64,000 bases of DNA, taken from positions 1 to 64,000 of the forward strand of contig CALFCF010000073.1 of NCBI GenBank assembly GCA_937951345.1, written 5' to 3'. The DNA comes from an uncultured Granulosicoccaceae bacterium. Its GTDB lineage: Bacteria; Pseudomonadota; Gammaproteobacteria; Granulosicoccales; Granulosicoccaceae. Below the pieces are notes generated by a model. It saw nothing but the letters and a program-made list of their open reading frames with translations. It ran no database searches and was not told the origin of the DNA. Both the position numbers and the translations under genes were made by a program. Of the stretch, positions 60,775 to 64,000 are shown in pieces (within the stretch, counting starts at the first letter, position 1; each line of letters opens with the position of its first letter).

Positions 60775-63700
60775 TCAGGCGTCGGTTCCTGTTTTACCGG
60801 GCAACTCATGCATTTCGTCTGAGGCCTGATTCTCGACTATAGCGATGTCGCGAGAAGTGAACTGATTAATAACAGCTCGCGCGTCTCCAAATCCAACCCC
60901 ATCGTTTTGGCCTCTAGATCCGGAACGGGCACCCCGTCCAACATCAGGATTTTCACCTGTTCTTCCGCCAAAACCGGACCCGAAATTATTTCCGTCAATG
61001 ATCGATGCACTCTCAAGACTAAGCAGCGATCTCAGGATTTCCTGACTGCGAGTATCACCCTGCCTCAATTTTTCCCTTATTGAGTCAGCATCTGCTGGCC
61101 TGCCGGTGTAATAGCCTTGCACCTGCGCGCACCCCTGCTCTTGAAGAACAGCCAATTCCTCTCTGGTTTCAACACCTTCAGCCAAGACGCTGATTTGCAT
61201 GCTGGCACCCAAAGACAATATAGATCTGAACAAGCGCTGTTTTCTTATATCGCTGTCGATACCTGTGACAAAGATCCGATCAATCTTGATCCTGTCAATA
61301 GGAAATGCATTCAAGTAGCTCAATGAAGCAAAACCGGTTCCGAAGTCGTCAATAGCTATAACAAACCCGTAGTCACTCAAATCATGCAAGATCTTGGAAG
61401 CAACACTGCTCGATTCGATTCCTGCGGTTTCCGTTATCTCAAGTTCAAAATTTTCAGGCTTAAGTTGACGTGACTCCAGCTCAGCTATCAGAAAACCAAT
61501 CAGTGTGACATCGCGCAATTCTGATGCAGATAAATTAACTGCAACGGAAATACTATCGTGCCCCTGCAGGGCCCAGGTCTGCAACTGATCCATCGCTTCC
61601 CGTATAGTCCATTGACTAATACTGGCTATCAAATCCAGTTGCTCAGCCAACGGTATAAATTCGGCCGCCGAAATATTACCCAGTTTTGGATGGTGCCATC
61701 GCAATAGCGCTTCCAGTCCCGTCAGTTCACCAGTCGTTGTATCGTATTTGGGTTGATAATAAAGTTTTAGTTCGTTTCGTATTGCTGCACTGTTCAAATC
61801 ATTACGCAGTGTAAGTAGTCGTTTTGACTCTCTGTCAATTTCTTCGGAATATACGACTGTCGAATTTCGTCTGCCGGTCTTTTGGGCTGCAGCACAGGCA
61901 ATTCCAGCATTCTTCAAAAGTAACGTACCATCAAGAATTTCACCATTGCTTGATGCGACTCCTATCGAAGCCTCCATTATATATTCGTATCCATCAACCG
62001 AGACAGGCTTGTTTAGCGCGTACCTGATACGTCCTACGATCACTCCGATATCCGCTTCATCTGCTATCGCAGACACTAGAATTGCGATATCAAAGTCTTC
62101 AGTGCGAAGCACCGTTGTGTTCAACCCTGATTCATTGTCCTGTTGTTCGATTTGCTCTTTATTGTATTCCAGTGTGTGGTGAGGTGATGTTTGAGAAATC
62201 AGATCGTAGTTACGAAGCGTCAGGCTTAGTATTTCAACCAGGCTTGTACCAGCTGCAACACCCGCGATAAAACCCATGCTATTGTGGATCTGCACAAGGG
62301 TGCTACTGTTGAGTATCAATAGTGCACAGAGTTCGTTCGTCTTGGCAGCACGTTGCAACGACTGTTCGATGTTGAACACAAGCACATTCCGCTGTGTCAC
62401 TTGTGCTGTAGCAGGTTCCAGTATTTTTGCACCTTTATGTCCACTGACATCAGCAGTCGCAAGGTTTTGGCGCCTGCGTTCACCATGAGTTGTATCATCT
62501 TCATCAGAATCACTATGTATCAGACTCTGCAACGGGGTGTCAGTATCCAACAACTCAATTGATGAATCCTGATTATCTGGATGATCAAAAAAGCTATCCG
62601 GAGCGATCCCGGAATCGCTTTCATTCATTACACAATTATCAGCCGAAGTGGCAACTTCTTCATCAAACGGTGAAATCTCTCCTTCTGCGTGCATGGCTAC
62701 CCGGTTACGCCCATTTTCTTTTGCAAAATATAGCGCAGCATCCGCGAGTTCCAATAAATCGCGAGGAGAATCTGCTTCACCAGGAATTCCAGCGACACCA
62801 AAACAGGCTGTGATAGAAATCTTTTCCGATATCTCATTCCCCGACGAAGTTTCGATATGAGAGCGGATACGCTCAGCCAAATTTGCACCACTCGTTAGCG
62901 ATGTATCAGGCATCAACATTGCGAACTCTTCTCCTCCAAACCTACCAACAACAAACTTGTTCTCACCAAATTCTGTCAATACATTTGCAAGGTATTGGAT
63001 AACTTCATCTCCAACTGAATGCCCATAGGTATCATTAACGGACTTAAACTTGTCAATATCTGTCATCAGGCAGATTAGCGAACTGTTCGATCTAACTGAT
63101 TCTTCAAATAGGCTATCGAATGCTTCAAAGAACGCTCGTCTGTTTAGAACATCTGTCAGTGGATCACGCGTCGCAAGTTTATAGAGTGCTTCGTTCTTAC
63201 GGGTTATCTCACCTTGTGTTTTCTCAAGCACAACCAATGTGCTTTGAAGCTCATCCCGCTGTTTTTCGACCTCAGTAATATCCGAGAGCGTTACAAGCAC
63301 TCCCCTGACTGAATCATCACCGTCGAGTATTGATGACGTATTCACACTGAATGTATAACTTTTGCTGGGTGATATCTGCAACCTTAGATTTTTCAACGTA
63401 TCTATCTCATCACCCGCAAGAACTTTCTCCCAGGGTAGATCAGATGCGGTTAAAGCCGGTTGCAGATCATCACTGTCTTCACTGGCAATCGACCAACGAA
63501 GATCACTTGCACGCGAACCAATTAACCTCGATGGTTCGATACCAATCCGATTGGCAAGCGATTCGTTTAAAAAGAGAATCAAACCGTTCTGATCCACGAT
63601 CATCAGCCCTTCTGATAACGTGTCTAATGCATTTCGAACACGGTCCGGTATCGCTTTATCAGGATCAAGTTCTTTCAAAACCCTACGCAGAAAGATTGCA

Positions 63701-64000
63701 AAACCAAGAAATCCGGCAAGCGAAAAATAAATTAGCAGCGGAAACAGGGATTTACCAAAGGAGTTGTCTACAGACTCCGTAAACACGAGACGCAGCTCCG
63801 AGCGGACTCCATCGGGGTTTCGAATATCAACGTTTACCGTGGTTTTGGAGTCCAGGCCCACGCGGTCATTGGAAGCCAACTCGTCTTGATCGCCTCCGTT
63901 GACCAACAGTTCCCCGTCTGCATTCATCAATGCAATCGATGATAGATCGTCATTACGATTCAAAAAAGCCGTGTACAGTGGCCCTAAACTATCCAGATCG
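60775..64000 (-). CDS. PAS-GGDEF-EAL cyclic-di-GMP signalling protein (N-terminus beyond window)
   Basis: PAS region; VVGRFGGEEFAMLMP; YYQPKYDTTTGELTGLEALLRWHHP and IAIDDFGTGFASLSYL. Frame stays open to the window end. Confidence 0.92.
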   Translation of the reverse strand, partial: DLDSLGPLYTAFLNRNDDLSSIALMNADGELLVNGGDQDELASNDRVGLDSKTTVNVDIRNPDGVRSELRLVFTESVDNSFGKSLFPLLIYFSLAGFLGFAIFLRRVLKELDPDKAIPDRVRNALDTLSEGLMIVDQNGLILFLNESLANRIGIEPSRLIGSRASDLRWSIASEDSDDLQPALTASDLPWEKVLAGDEIDTLKNLRLQISPSKSYTFSVNTSSILDGDDSVRGVLVTLSDITEVEKQRDELQSTLVVLEKTQGEITRKNEALYKLATRDPLTDVLNRRAFFEAFDSLFEESVRSNSSLICLMTDIDKFKSVNDTYGHSVGDEVIQYLANVLTEFGENKFVVGRFGGEEFAMLMPDTSLTSGANLAERIRSHIETSSGNEISEKISITACFGVAGIPGEADSPRDLLELADAALYFAKENGRNRVAMHAEGEISPFDEEVATSADNCVMNESDSGIAPDSFFDHPDNQDSSIELLDTDTPLQSLIHSDSDEDDTTHGERRRQNLATADVSGHKGAKILEPATAQVTQRNVLVFNIEQSLQRAAKTNELCALLILNSSTLVQIHNSMGFIAGVAAGTSLVEILSLTLRNYDLISQTSPHHTLEYNKEQIEQQDNESGLNTTVLRTEDFDIAILVSAIADEADIGVIVGRIRYALNKPVSVDGYEYIMEASIGVASSNGEILDGTLLLKNAGIACAAAQKTGRRNSTVVYSEEIDRESKRLLTLRNDLNSAAIRNELKLYYQPKYDTTTGELTGLEALLRWHHPKLGNISAAEFIPLAEQLDLIASISQWTIREAMDQLQTWALQGHDSISVAVNLSASELRDVTLIGFLIAELESRQLKPENFELEITETAGIESSSVASKILHDLSDYGFVIAIDDFGTGFASLSYLNAFPIDRIKIDRIFVTGIDSDIRKQRLFRSILSLGASMQISVLAEGVETREELAVLQEQGCAQVQGYYTGRPADADSIREKLRQGDTRSQEILRSLLSLESASIIDGNNFGSGFGGRTGENPDVGRGARSGSRGQNDGVGFGDARAVINQFTSRDIAIVENQASDEMHELPGKTGTDA

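Overview
Chromosomal window from a gammaproteobacterium (probably marine, judged from gene order and the sortase system). Most of it is conserved housekeeping DNA: tRNA-Arg/tRNA-Ser, csrA, lysC, alaS, recX, recA, pncC, mutS; nadK, recN, bamE, rnfH, ratA, smpB; dnaQ, rnhA, yafS-like, mltD; a co-directional rluC-sppA-tsaE-amiC-mutL-miaA-cysM run; and rne. The accessory part is mainly the first ~20 kb. It contains (1) a proteobacterial dedicated sortase system: a CBM9-like sensor kinase and OmpR-type regulator, divergent from a VIT/VWA target ending in an MPQTAT-TM tail and a class GN-type sortase; a 10-bp-spaced direct repeat (CATAATTcatCATAATT) lies in the divergent promoter region; (2) two direct copies of an undescribed ~239-bp non-autonomous element (CCTGCTCTATTCA[C/T]GAAGG termini, TTAA flanks on copy 2), one interrupted by a second 140-bp MITE with CTAG target duplication; (3) an orphan ComDE-type TPP decarboxylase pair beside an acyl-CoA dehydrogenase. 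Downstream of tRNA-Ser(GCU) lies a ladder of three degenerate tRNA-Ser 3'-end copies. The window also shows recurrent two-copy microduplications in intergenic DNA, a 2.1-kb ORF-poor gap between rluC and rne, and a hairpin inside recX. No CRISPR array, prophage or rRNA was seen. All calls are from reading the sequence and ORF translations; no database search was run.
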